Assembly (NCBI RefSeq): GCF_949628265.1
Contig: NC_088787.1
Coordinates: forward strand, 2,966,501 to 3,030,500
Origin: Cloeon dipterum
Lineage: Eukaryota; Arthropoda; Insecta; Ephemeroptera; Baetidae
Length of the DNA stretch: 64,000 nucleotides
Reading direction: 5' to 3'
Shown: positions 30,762-42,525 of the stretch, in pieces
Position numbering within the stretch: position 1 is the first letter of the stretch
Layout of the letters: every line of letters starts with the position of its first letter
Program-made: the position numbers and the translations under genes
Notes under the pieces: generated by a model
The model's input: the letters and a program-made list of their open reading frames with translations, nothing else
The model's database searches: none
Told to the model about the DNA's origin: nothing

Positions 30762-33700
30762 ATGGAAGAAATAAAAAGGATTGTTGAAGAAGGTAAGGAC
30801 CCTGACAGGGCCGGACTAGCTTCCCTGGACCTATTTTTTCCGTTTCATGCCACGAATATATCACTTAAAAAATTAAATTGAACTTCTTGCACGTTGAATT
30901 CAGTGTTTTTCACATTAAATGCAAAATTTAAATTCTTCTAGACCCTTTCCACCCCCAAAGGCGCTCGCTTCCTTGACGCCCTTTTAATTTCCCATTCATT
31001 CATGCACGACCTTTTGGAAGTAATTAAGTGATATTCACTCATTATTTACAATTTCAGGGGAGAAAATGCCTGAGAGGCCGGCCAATTTAGGGTATTTCGT
31101 GTCCCAAGACCAAACTAGAACAAACGCAGACAAGTATAAACATCGTGGAAATTATCCGATGTATATTTAATTAAAGAAATAAATTTCAGTGTTTGCGTGC
31201 TGGTCGTCCACTACAACTTTGAAAATGCCAAAAACAAAAACTTGCATCGGAAAGGTGATGCTCAGGACGTAAAGAACCTGGAAAGAACCTTCAGAGTGAA
31301 CCGGAACTGCAACTTCCGCAGTATTTTGTCACCGGAAAAAGGGCAGTTGCTCCAACTTCTCGCCAATCAGGAAGAGCTATTACGATTATTCGGCTCTTCA
31401 GGTAAAACGAATAATTTTATCTTTTTTTTATTTACCTTTATCAATTTTACAGAAGTTCCGTCCGTATTTGTGCTTTACATTCTTTCTCACGGCTACAGAG
31501 ACGGAATAATCTTCACAGACCACTACCAGAACGAAGACCCAAATGACTTAATTTACTTCACAACAGCGGAGATATTCGATTCTCTGAAAAAGCTGACTGG
31601 TTTCGAGGATTGTCTAAAATTATTAAACTTTGGTGTAAGTCTCTGCTAAATATCACCAAGACTTGCAATAAAAAAATGTTTATTTAGCCATGCAGAGGGG
31701 AACTAGGAGACGAAGTTTTTGTTGCAAACAACAAAATTGTCCCTTTCAAGAACGAAAATTCCTGCCGAATCACCTACAGCCCTCTGATGAGGAACACGGT
31801 TGTGTTCTTCTCAACGGTTGAAAGTATGTCATTTGTCAATATATTATTATATTCTACTCTAAATTTAAATAATTTCACAGCAACCAGGGCTAAACGAAAC
31901 CAGTCAGGAACAACTTTCACCTTCCTTACGTGCCAGGTCTTAAATTCGCTTGAGCAGGACGAGAGTCTCATAAATGTCCTGGCAAATATTCAAAATGAGA
32001 GTCACAAAAATGTGGACTTCGTGGAAAAAAAATACACTGGACAGACTCCAGAAGTGAAGATGTTTTCCCAGGACAGAAGTTTTTTCTTCTCAAAGTGAGT
32101 TTTTAACAGAATTTCCTTAGTGTTCATACATTTCAATGCCTGATATGCTTTCTAATTGTGTGATAAAATTTGTGTTTCAGAAGTCCTTCAATCTACTCGG
32201 CTCCCTCGACATCTGACGCAATGGGCATAAAAAATAAAAAGAAACGCGAGTTTTACTCTTGGAAATCGAGCTCAGGAGTTAACTTGCGACACCGCATTGC
32301 GTTCCTATTTTCCGCAGAACCAAATGAGCAGTTGAAAGAAATTAAAAGGGCCTTGTCCCAAAACCTAGACTTTGAAACCAGCGAAAGGATGCTCAGTGGA
32401 AAGCCTTGGGCGTCTATTAATGAAGGTTTTATTACTGATTTTATTGAATTGCCGGAAATTATGCAATTCATATTTCAGCCTCGAGGCTTGACTCCGACAT
32501 TGGCTGCGTTTTCCTATTTCTGTTTGGCCGTCTGATTGAAAACAAGGACATGAAAGAGGTTTGCGTGCAAGTGGACAGCAGAGAAACTGCGGTATCAGAA
32601 ATACTGCGCGAGTTCATCGGGCCGAAAAATGACCAGTGGATTGGAAAACCAAAAATATTATTTCTTGTGAACCTGGAAACGAGCTCATTTGACTACGTAA
32701 GTGCGATTGGCATTAAGTTAATTTCGAAATAATTCCAAAATGTCTAAAATATGTAAGAAACTCAATATGTCTTTTTCCTAAAGGAAATTCCATTGAGACC
32801 GAAAATGGAAATATCAGCAACAAACCACAGTGGATGGCTAGTCCTAGTTCTCCACAACAAAGGTATATATATTTAAACTCCTCTAGATTTTTTAATTAGT
32901 TTATATTTTTCATCTAAATAGAAGAACTTCAAAAGCTGATCGAAATCTTCAAGGGGCAAGAGCTGAAAAAGGAGAAAAGTCTGCAAGAACTGCTCGCAAG
33001 TCTGCTAATTTCCGATTCAATAGAAAGTAGGGATTTGCTTAACTCGACGCTCCAATATCTTCTCAATTTCCCCGACTGGCCTAGGTCTTTTGTTAAACTT
33101 AACTTTTCAGTGAAATATTCTCAACAATCTCAAAAAAAGAACTTCAGCTTTGACAGCTTGATCAAGGATTCAGCAACAAAAAAACAAACTTGGCTCTTGA
33201 GTTCCGATGCAGGATCAGGAAAGACGACAATTCTCAGGGAAATGGCTTTTCAGCTCGGGAAACTTCATCCAGAATTAAAAATTTTACGCGTTTCTCTCCC
33301 AAAAGTTTCGTTCAGCACTCTAAAGCGAAATTTTACTGACATTGAATTTCTCGTAAAAGCCACTCACAATTCGCACGAAGAAATCACCAAGAGCATAGAA
33401 AACAAGCAATGTGTTGTGTTTCTTGATGGGTTTGATGAAACTGAAAACCAAGAAATAATTCTGAAAGTTATCGACGCTTTAGAAAAGAAGCAGATATCGG
33501 TATGGGTTGGAACGAGACCTCACGCAGCAGAAGCAATCCAAAAGTGGGTAACAAATGCTGTTTTAGTAAAGATTGAACCCTTGAACCAAGAGCAGCAAAT
33601 CGAGTTGCTTCAGCAAGAGACGGGCATGCGTAAAGGCGATTGTGAAGAATTCATAGCGAACTTTACATCAAAGGACATCTTGGAAAATCCTCTGCACCTC

Positions 33701-36700
33701 TCTTTGGTTGCTAAGTACGGAGCAGAAGGAAATTTGTACCAAATCTACGACCAGGTCGTGCGACACAAAGTCGAAGACTCTCTGATCAGGGAAGGATATG
33801 ACAAAAACAACGTAAACACATTTCAAAGGAAATTAAACAAAGCTTTGGAAAGTCTTCAACAGATAGCAAGTTGCCACATCAGAGGAGTTGAAATAATAGG
33901 TGAAAATTCAAAAGACCTTGTAAAAATCAACTGTTATGGCATTGCCACGTTTGAAAATAACAGGGTTGATTTCATTCATCAGACTTTCGCAGAATTTCTT
34001 GCTGCCCAGTATTTCCTACGAGTAATCGAGGATGGTGATGATTTCCAAACCACCAACCAAGATGCTGCAAATTTGTTTCTTGGGGAATGGTTTTCTTGGT
34101 GTAGAAAGTTTGTCGATCTGTTCTATTCCACGGTGTTGACTGACGAGGCCAAAATTGAGGAGCACAGAGCATCAATTCTTCCAATCGTGAAGTTGAATCC
34201 AGATAGATTTATGGAATTGATTGCTCGCAATGGCTGCACAAATATTTTCACAATGATTGAGCCAGTTATTACCTTCGGTAATAACCAAGAGGGTAATTGT
34301 ATTTCTGTTGTAAGGGATAAGGCTCTTCTGGTCAAAGCAATGGATGGTGAGGAGGAAATTGCTATGAAGCTGCTAGACAAGGACTTGATCAACAGTGACG
34401 ACGAGTTGCTAATATTGTTACCATACCTGTTGAAGTCAGTAGCAAGGTCAAACGCAACTCTCTTTTTTGAAAAGCTGAAGACAAAATATCCAAGATTGCC
34501 AGAGATGATCCGCTCTAGAAGATTATCTATAGACGCTGCAGTGATGGCAGCAAGAAATAATAGCGGTGAAATCCTTGATCTACTGCTACAAAGCGGTGTC
34601 GATGTAGACACCATTGATAAAAACGAGGGAAACACCCTATACTGTGCAATTTCAAAAGGAGCTATGAAGTGCGTGGAAATTTTGCTAAAGCATGGCGCGA
34701 AATTGGCAAAAGATGTGAGTGGCAACAGCTGGGACCCATTGATGGTGGCTGTTAAAGAAAATCAACTAGACCTAGTCAAATACTTCTTGGAAGAAAATAT
34801 CAGTGGGCTGCAACGCAACAAAGAAACTTTCGAAATCAATGAAGTAAAGACAGATTTGAATGCTCTTCAGTTTTCTATTCACAGAGGACACAAAGAAATC
34901 GCAAAATTTTTAATAGAAAAGAGCCCAAGCTTGAAAAATGTTGACAATGGCAAAGAAGGAAGTCTTCTACAAATTTCGGCAAAAAAAGGATATTTAGGAA
35001 CGTGTCAATGGCTTGTTGACGAAGCAGAGGTTGACGTGAATACCTTACGACCAAGTGGAGAATCAAAAGATTGGTCTTTTTGGGAAACCAAATACATGGA
35101 CCATCTCTTAATTCTGCAGAAGAGTGACATTAACAAAACAGACGAAAGAGGAAAAACTGCCCTTCATTGTTCTGCAGAGTATGGTTATCTTGAGAGTGTC
35201 CAAGATCTGATTCAATCTGGTGCAAACGTTCAAGCTCAAGACGATAATGGATGGAATGCTTTTCATTTTGCTTGCAAAAGTTCTAGTGACCATAAAGAAA
35301 AAATTATTCGACTGTTGCACGGCACGGATTGTCAGCTGGCTAAGGAGAAAACCAAAAGCGGTCAAACAGGGTTGCATATTCTTCTGAAATTCAGCTATTT
35401 CTCGGTTGAGAAAGTGCGTTTTCTGGTCGAAGAGATTGGAGTTGACGTGAAAGCAAAGGACAACAATGGCTGCAGTGCGTTGCAATTTGCACTTAGCAAA
35501 GGAATGGGTTGCGTTAACTATTTGATGAGAAAAGATATCAACCTGGAAGTAAAAAACAAATGGGGGCAAGCATGCCTGCATCTAGCCGCTGTAATGGGCG
35601 ATTTAGAGGCTCTGCAAACTTGGATAGATCTAGGTGGAGACTTGGATGTGGTAGACAACTACGGGCTGACTGCGTTGCATTATGCCGCTAATGAAGGACA
35701 TTTGCAATTTGTGAAGAAGCTTTTAGTGTTCGCGGCCAAGGAAGCCAAAAATCCAGATATCGGTGAAGGTTCTGCTGGATCCACCCAAAAAAAGAGAGTG
35801 AACAGATTTGACAACAGTGGAACAACAGCTCTGCACCTTGCTGTTAAATCAAAAAATGTTGATATGGTGAAAATGTTGCTTGAAAGCAACGCAGATTTAA
35901 CTCTAACGGGCATGGAAGGAAATAATGCTATCCACTACGCTATCAACAGCGAAAGAATGTTACGATTCATCCATGAGAAAAACGGATCTCTGCTAAAGCA
36001 GGCTTTAAAAAACGAAAGCACACTTCTACATCTGGCATTGCACCACAATTATGTACTGGAAGATAGCGATAAAATCTATAAGTGGATTGTAGAACAAGAA
36101 GACGACACCGATTTGAACGTAAAAAATGCTTCTGGCGATACACCACTCTTACACGCTTGCAAACATATGATCTGGAGTGTCGCCGAAATGCTGCTGACCA
36201 GAAATGTTGAGGTCAATGTCCAAGACACGGAAGGAAAAACTGCGATGCACTACGCCGCAGAGAAAGGAAAATTGAATTTAGTGAAGCTGATGCATGAGAA
36301 AGGTGCGAATTTTGCTCTAACAGACGACGATGGAATGAACACTTTGCACAGCGCAACGGGTTACTTCGAGATATTTATATTTCTTCACGAGAAAAACGAT
36401 GCCTTGTTGAAACAGCGTTTGAAAAACGGAGACACGACACTCCATTGTGCAATAAGGAGTTCCTACTGCACGAAATTAATAAAGTGGCTAATTGAACAAT
36501 GCCAAATTGACTTGAATTCGACAAATAGTGGGGGTGAGACACCCCTTCTGCTGGCTTGCACAATGAGAAGGTGGATGATTGCCAAAATGTTGTTGGAAAA
36601 AAGCGTCGATGTACACGTGAAAGATAAAATTGGAAAAACGGCCCTGCACTACGCCGTTAATTCCCACGATGGCCTAGAAGATTTACATGCTTTTGATGTG

Positions 36701-37180
36701 GTGCAAGAGTTGTGCAAAAGAGGCGCAGATTTGGCTTCGACGGACAACGACGGGAAGAACGCATTTCACCATGCGATGAAAAACTTCCACATGGCGTTAT
36801 TCATTCATGAATTGAATGGTGAATTAGTTAAACAGCGTCTGAACAATGGAGATACCACTCTGCATCTGGCAATCAAATCAGACCTATTAAACAGGAATCA
36901 AGCCTTAATTATGTGGCTTTTGGAGCAAGACTTCGTTGACTTGAACGCGAGAAACGCTTTGAATGAAACCCCGCTGATTCTGGCTTGTAAGGCGAGTCTG
37001 TACACTTGGAAAATTGTTGAAATACTACTGTCTCAAAACGTGGATGTCAACGTAAGAGACGATAATGGGAAATCTGCTCGGGATTTCGTAGAAGAATTTG
37101 TTGGAGGCGGTTTTCTTAAAAGGTTTGACGAAATTGTAGCGTCAAGAAACGCCAACAACGAAGTTGAGGACAGAAAATAA
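30762..37180 (+). CDS. Caspase-pseudocaspase-NACHT-ankyrin protein (NLR-like)
   Basis: Exons 30762-30792, 31058-31133, 31190-31401, 31453-31634, 31688-31823, 31881-32094, 32181-32425, 32479-32696, 32784-32862 and 32922-37180 keep one frame: 1883 residues. Residues about 35-285 form a caspase domain: VCVLVVHYNFENAK, His119 in YILSHG, Cys169 in PCRG, then a p10-like part ending GQTPEVKMFSQDRSFFFSK. Residues about 300-470 resemble a second caspase (DSDIGCVFLFLFG and WIGKPKILFLVNLE) with both catalytic residues replaced. A NACHT domain follows: AGSGKTT (Lys about 565), FLDGFDE (about 633), then GTRPH. About twenty ankyrin repeats fill residues 1005-1870. There is no CARD or death-domain leader. 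By family logic the ankyrins sense, NACHT oligomerises and the protease is the effector; this is inferred. The last exon is intronless for 4.2 kb. Confidence 0.9.
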
Positions 37181-38380
37181 GGGATTTCCGCTCTTATTTA
37201 AGTTTGAGAGTGCCAGATGAGCTAATATTCTCATTGTTTTTGTGGCGTTTTATGACATAGGATCATATTTTTACTTGATTTTCATTTTTGAATGCCTAAT
37301 TTGTATATAAATATTTAAATCACATTTGAGAAGTTTGAGTTTCGCAGAACTTTGTCCTCTATTTGAGAATTATATTATATATAGGGTGATAAATGTGAAA
37401 TATGCAGTATATAAATTTATGTTAGTTACTAAGAGATTTGTTTAATTTCTGTACTCCACTAACTGGCTATACAGCGAACGTACCATAAAGAAAAGCAATA
37501 ATGGTGTCCGCTGAAAGCATTTTAAAATAAAATATTAATATTTTGTAAAAAGACAACTGCATTTTACCCAAAAAATCCAAAAAATATAGCATTCTTATTA
37601 CGAATTCATGTATAGTATTATGTGTTATGAATCAAATTAGAATCATTATTATTGATTTTAGTTTTTTAACAATGAAACGTACAGCAATGTCGCTATCCTC
37701 ATTAATTAATCTTAAAATTAATTCAAATAATTATTTAAAACAATCCCTTGAAAGATAATCTAATTAATTTAATTTTTTAAATCATGACCGTTTCTTAATA
37801 ATTTCGAATATTATATCTTATTATTATTTTTAAAAGTAAAAATCTCCTGAAAATTAATTGCGTAAAGATAAAAAAGACTTCATTCTTCACTACAAGTCCA
37901 ACTTACCTATTTAAAATTGTGCCACGTGTCTCTTTTGAACTGAATCTTACTTCAAATAAATATGACATTCAGTCTTATTAAAAAAAGCTCCACTTGTAAA
38001 GCAAAAACAGCTGCTGCTTCCACACTCCCATCTAGTCGCACCTTTCTCAATCAACTACCCTGAACTACTTTTGAATTTCGATCCAGCAGCTGATTACAAG
38101 CGTGCAACAAAGAAGCTGTCTATGTTTCCACGCTCCCAGCTGCGGTCGCGGTCGAGCCTCCTCGATTGCCCTGAAGGTGGCAGGGAAGTGCGGCAGGCAA
38201 TCAGCTGTAACCACAAAAACACCGCTGGATGAAGCCGTGGGTGCATCGAGACGCGACAACTTGGCTTTTCTTGGAAAATAATTGTGTAACTTGGGTAATT
38301 TTAATCTTTAAACCCTTTTTAACGATTCATATTTAGTTTTTGGAATTAATAGTGTTAATCATCCTTTCCCAAGCAGCACA
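37181..38380. other. Spacer
   Basis: Very AT-rich 3' flank of the caspase-NACHT gene (AATAAAATATTAATA near 37527), then the promoter side of zinc-binding gene A. 38090-38210 (CAGCTGATTACAAGCG, CCTGAAGGTGGCAGGGAAG) resembles 46970-47040 upstream of gene B, so the promoters were duplicated together. Confidence 0.5.
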
Positions 38381-40068
38381 ATGGCGGAAAATTTTGACCC
38401 GATTCAGGACGTATTTGAGGTGTTAAATAAGCATTTCGATGCGCAGAAAAAAGCAGAGTCTGATTTCAAGAGAGCTGGGTGAGAGCTTGAAAATCCTTCA
38501 GCCTTTTTGTTCCTTTTTTAAATATTTTTTTCTTTAGTTTCGCCATGAATCTTAAAAAGCTTAGAAAGCCTGATTGTCGAGGAGAGACTTCAAATTCTTA
38601 TGGTTTGTATAAATTTATTTAATTATTCTGAGGTGTTATAAACACTTCTTTTTAAAATATATTGAAAATTGAAATACAGTCACGACTATATGTGATTTAA
38701 GTCTTTTAACTCTCTAGATGAAAATCGTTTTCAACCTGCCAGGATCAAGACAAAAAACTGCGACTTTTGTGGATACTCTCCTCCATCAGAAAACCAATTA
38801 GTCTTAATCTCCAAAGGCGTCCAGCCGAAAAAGGATTATTTGAGGATTTGTACCGAGTGCGTCACCAGAACAAAGTATTTAACCCCTTTTAATTGTGTTA
38901 AGAGAAATTTAAAAATTAAAATTCACAGGCAGACCCTGGAGGATTTCTGCGAAATGATGAACATTCCCAAGATGGAGGATTTGACAGATGAAGCTCGTCA
39001 GATAATTCGCGAAATATTTGGTAAGCCCTTTAAGCTTTAAGAGTTCGAAGCCGGCAAAAGATGGCGCCACCGAATACTTTTGTAATAAATTTAATTTTAT
39101 TGCACTTCAGCTGCGATTTTAAACTCAATCTAGCTACTGTGCATTCTTCACTTCATATACTTTCTTTTGACGTGCTGAAAACCAAAATCGGTTAAACCAA
39201 TCGCCGTAGAATCGTGAAAAACTATTTCTCGAATAAAAAATTATTTTCCAACGTTTCTGCGGTGAATGGCTTACCCGATTTTAGTTATAAGCACGTCAAA
39301 AGAAAGAATATTAAGTGAAGAATGAACAAGAGCAGGATTGAGTCTGAAATCGCAGCGGAAGTTCTTTAAAATTTAATTTATAACGAAAGTATACGGTGGC
39401 GCCATCTGTTGGCGGCTTCGGATACTTTAGGGTTTTATACATCTGTTGTATTTTGTGATTTTGAATTAACCGCATCAACTATTTTCAATTCCAGACAATG
39501 ATGATTGCGTAGGCATGTGGTTTGAGAGAGGAGAGTGCACCCTGTGCACCCTGGAGGGTAAAAACGTTTCCCTCAGCGTCCACGAGATGGAGGACCACGT
39601 GCTGGAGCATCACCGCGACACCTCGGCTGGCGGCAAGTGCGTGAAGGATTGCAACCTGCACTTCAGGACCTTGGAGGAAAGGGCCGATCACGAGCGCTAC
39701 TGCGGCGCGTGGTGCAGGGAGTGCGGCACTTGCTTCCTGAAGTGCGACGCCCACTTCAGGGACGTGCACCATGCTTACGTGTGTCCGGGCGTCGGGTGCG
39801 TGGGGACCTTCCGTTCCCTTCGCACTGCCTGCAAACACGTTTCCTGGTACCACCTTTGGAAGGTCGAGGTATTTTTTTTTCTCCAAATATTTTCCTGAAT
39901 GAAGAAATTAATTTTATTCTATTATTTTAGAAATCTGGTGATGGGCCAGCAGCCGCGCTGAGCCGAGCCAAACTTTTCTTAAGCCACCAGCCAGAATTTG
40001 CATCTTCATTTCATGTTTCATCATCAGTCGGGTGCGTTGGAACCTCCCATTCCCTTCGCACAGTCTGA
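38381..40068 (+). CDS. Zinc-binding protein A (Cys4 plus Cys/His fingers)
   Basis: Exons 38381-38478, 38538-38602, 38718-38874, 38929-39020, 39495-39868 and 39931-40068 share one frame, 307 residues. Residues about 60-105 hold a Cys4 module (NCDFCGYSP then ICTECVTRTK). The fifth exon holds a row of Cys/His pairs: CTLCTLEG, HEMEDHVLEHH, KDCNLHFRTLEERADHERYC, WCRECGTCFLKCDAHFRDVH and VCPGVGCVGTFRSLRTACKH, resembling degenerate C2H2 or TRAF-type fingers. Family not recognised. Gene B at 47133-49898 is a paralog. The last exon is odd: it derives from a tandem copy of the end of exon 5 and carries VGCVGTSHSLRTV just before the stop. Intron 4 is almost entirely an R3 element. Confidence 0.75.
39030..39440. 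mobile_element. Repeat family R3, complete inverted-repeat copy
   Basis: Arms of about 190 bp: left GATGGCGCCACCGAATACTT, GACGTGCTGAAAACCAAAAT; right inverted GCACGTCAAA, GAGTCTGAAATCGCAGCGGA, GGCGCCATCTGTTGGCGGC. This copy shows R3 to be a fold-back (MITE-like) element. It occupies most of intron 4 of zinc-binding gene A. Confidence 0.85.
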
Positions 40069-40125
40069 AACCACCTTTGGATGATGGTCGAGTGATTTTT
40101 CTCCAACAAAAATATTCCTGGCTGA
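40028..40125 (+). repeat. Partial tandem duplication of the gene A exon 5 end
   Basis: GGGTGCGTTGGAACCTCCCA through TCTCCAACAAAAATATTCCT parallels 39784-39905 (GGGTGCGTGGGGACCTTCCG through TCTCCAAATATTTTCCTGAA). The copied part supplies the present stop codon of gene A. Confidence 0.7.
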
Positions 40126-42043
40126 TGAATATAATCCAACGAATTTGGTTTACTCGAGTAAATCATAAAAACGTAATTTTCATTTCAAAAAATTCACAAC
40201 ATTTCAATAAAATTTAGCATGACGCAAAATTCAAGAGGATCACATTTTTTATTGGTACTAAGAACCCTAAAAACAGCTCTCTTTTTGGAAGGCTAGAAAA
40301 GAATCTTTGTAAACAGAAGACGCCCGGCGAAATATTTCAGGAAATAATTTTTTATGCTCGATCATCTTTTTTTATTTTCAAAATAGAGGAATTATTATTT
40401 TAAGCAGGAATTTCGAACGGTAGTTCTCGTCTGATGGCTGGAAAATTGGTCCAATCAGCAGTTTTTGTAAAGGTAAGTGGTTGCAATCTCAGGAACGACC
40501 TGATTCGTCTTTTAGGGCGACGAAAAATGTGTCGGGAAAATTATCGTTTGGAAAGAAACGTTGTAGGGTAAGCTATTCAGGCATTTTAACTTGCCTAAAT
40601 AATTGTTACTGCGAAAGGTGACACGGCAAAATCTCAGTTACGACCTGAACCGCAGCAGAAATAAAGATGGCTTGCACTTTTAAAAAATACGCGCTGAAAA
40701 ATTACTCTGGTGTTTTTAATAACATCGTGAGGTTGATAAAGAATTTCTTTGTAGCTTTCAGTTTCTGACGCTAGGTGGCGGTATAATCTCAGGTACGGCC
40801 TGATTCGTTGAGCCAGGGTGATGCGCAGTAATTATCAAGTTGACGCCTGACGCATCGAGGGACCATTTTCAGCTGTCCGGCCGTGATTCGCAGGTAGGAA
40901 ACGCACAAAATACGAAATTTTAGCTCCGCTGATGACAAATCTTCGATGTATCTCGCCCGTTTTCGTTTTGCATAGCGTCCCGTCAGGTTTTTGTACCTTT
41001 ATATAACCGCGTACGCGTGTGTTTTTCTTCTGCACCCTCTAAACCGAAATACGAGAACGCAAAATTCGGGAATAGTAAATTATGCCTAAAAACCATTTTT
41101 TTGGACAGATCAAGAGTCAATTTACACTGTTTTCAATTCCATTACAGTTTAATTACTTTTGAAAATCCTGAAATTCCACATTTTTGGAGCAACCGACGAA
41201 GTGGGCGTGGTATACACCATCAAGGCGCGAACGCGAAGGGGAAAATTGACCAGAGATGAAGTAAATGCAAAGTACTTGACGTTATTCTGACAAAATCTTA
41301 TTTTCCAACTTTCTAAGTGAAACTCTCTGTATAAATTTAACCATTTTAACTCATTGAATCACCTGGAAAAGGTTAAAAACGGAATTCTTAAGATCACTAT
41401 TTTTATCTCCTTTGCTTACACCCATCAGATCCAGTGATTGTCATTTTTCACCGCGTGTACCTTTCGTCAGGGATAGCCCAGGGCCAAAACAAACAAAAAA
41501 TGGCTTTATTTTAGACGCGAAATATATTTCGGGTCATTTTAAAACCAAATGCGAGTCGATCAGATCAAAATCGTAGGACTAGATAGTTTTTAAACTTTGA
41601 AAAACGTGATTTTTTGGTTTCCCTCATGGACGACATTCGGAAACTATTATTTTGAGATAGTTTTAGTTCTGATTTTAACTATTCCACGATGACCAGCCCG
41701 TCCTCTTCTAATTGACAAAAACTTATGCGAAACAGAGTTTGAATTTTTTGCGACCCAAAGGCGAATAATGGCGATTTTTTTAAAAAAAATGTGCGAAAAT
41801 GGTTTTATTTTTGTTAAAATTCAGCCGCTCGTCCGATTCTCGATCACGATCCCTCATCGGACAAGTCTCGGTCTGCACTTCAACCTGGCATACCCTGATG
41901 ACATTTTTCAGGGTACCCCGACCTGAAATCCTCTACGAGGCCGATTTTTGATGATTTTTCAACAATTTGGTGGTACTCACAGTCAGAGTCAGCCATGATA
42001 TTTGACCCTTGTCCTTCATTAGCCTTCCTCAGGTCGCGTGACC
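40126..42043. other. Spacer with repeats
   Basis: 40485, 40632 and 40790 carry a motif of the form AATCTCAGGAACGACCTGA about every 150 bp, a degenerate tandem repeat. 41400-42060 is R4. 40830-41250 holds open stretches without recognisable motifs. No supported gene. Confidence 0.5.
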
Positions 42044-42060
42044 TGAGATCTGGCCCCAGA
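41540..42060. repeat. Repeat R4, copy 2
   Basis: Collinear with 23680-24180: GTCGATCAGATCAAAATC, CGATCACGATCCCTCATCGG, ATACCCTGATGACATTTTTC, CCTTCCTCAGGTCGCGTGAC. Runs up to the coding-like segment at 42044-42254. Confidence 0.7.
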
Positions 42061-42254
42061 ATGATTATTTTCCGTCGCTTATTATGATTTTTACTGGCAA
42101 GTGAGCGTAAAGCTTGCGTGAAATCCTCTTCAGCCTCATAGACTGCAAAAATTCTGCCATTCAAATCCCCAGAGTTGCCGGCAATGTACGCAACTGGCTT
42201 GACAATAGCACCAAGCAGTGTGCATAACCAGAGAAAAAGTACACTGCTTTTCAT
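42044..42254 (-). CDS. First exon of a small secreted protein, unknown
   Basis: Starts MKSSVLFLWLCTLLGAIVKP, a convincing signal peptide, followed by AYIAGNSGDLNGRIFAVYEA and EEDFTQALRSLASKNHN. The open frame continues to 41880, but from about 42050 the DNA is repeat R4, so the native part probably ends near ILGPDLR. No downstream exon was identified. It may be a gene truncated by R4. Family not recognised. Confidence 0.3.
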
Positions 42255-42525
42255 TTCAGCTTGGCCATTAAAATTATTTTATCTTAATTTAGTCAAATGG
42301 AAATGCAGAAATAAAATGTCTGTGCGAATAAGCACAGCAATAAATTTAAAATGCATGCAGAAAATTAATATTAAATAAAGGGAAAAAATATTTTGTCCTC
42401 GCTTTTTTCCTTCCGACCAACTGCATACTCCCTCTTTCCTTGAGATAAAAATTAGAGGGCTAAGGAAATAAAGAAGTTAAGTTTATTCATCATTTACAAC
42501 CGAGATCCGAATACATGGTGCTCAT
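42255..42525. other. Short spacer downstream of Y6
   Basis: AT-rich sequence between the small secreted exon and the Y6 stop codon; probably Y6 3' untranslated region in part. Nothing else seen. Confidence 0.5.

Noticed and set aside
31402-31452. Reading straight through this segment of the caspase part without an intron
   Set aside because: The frame is open by chance (51 bp), but the segment is Phe-rich, starts GTAAAA and ends TTTTACAG, and removing it restores the caspase alignment between FGSS and EVPSVF.
34123-34725. 200-residue open frame on the minus strand
   Set aside because: It lies opposite the continuous NACHT-ankyrin coding exon and has no domain or splice signals.
39485-39886. 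Minus-strand 133-residue open frame opposite zinc gene A
   Set aside because: Shadow of the Cys/His-rich exon, whose plus-strand frame has consistent splicing and a paralog.
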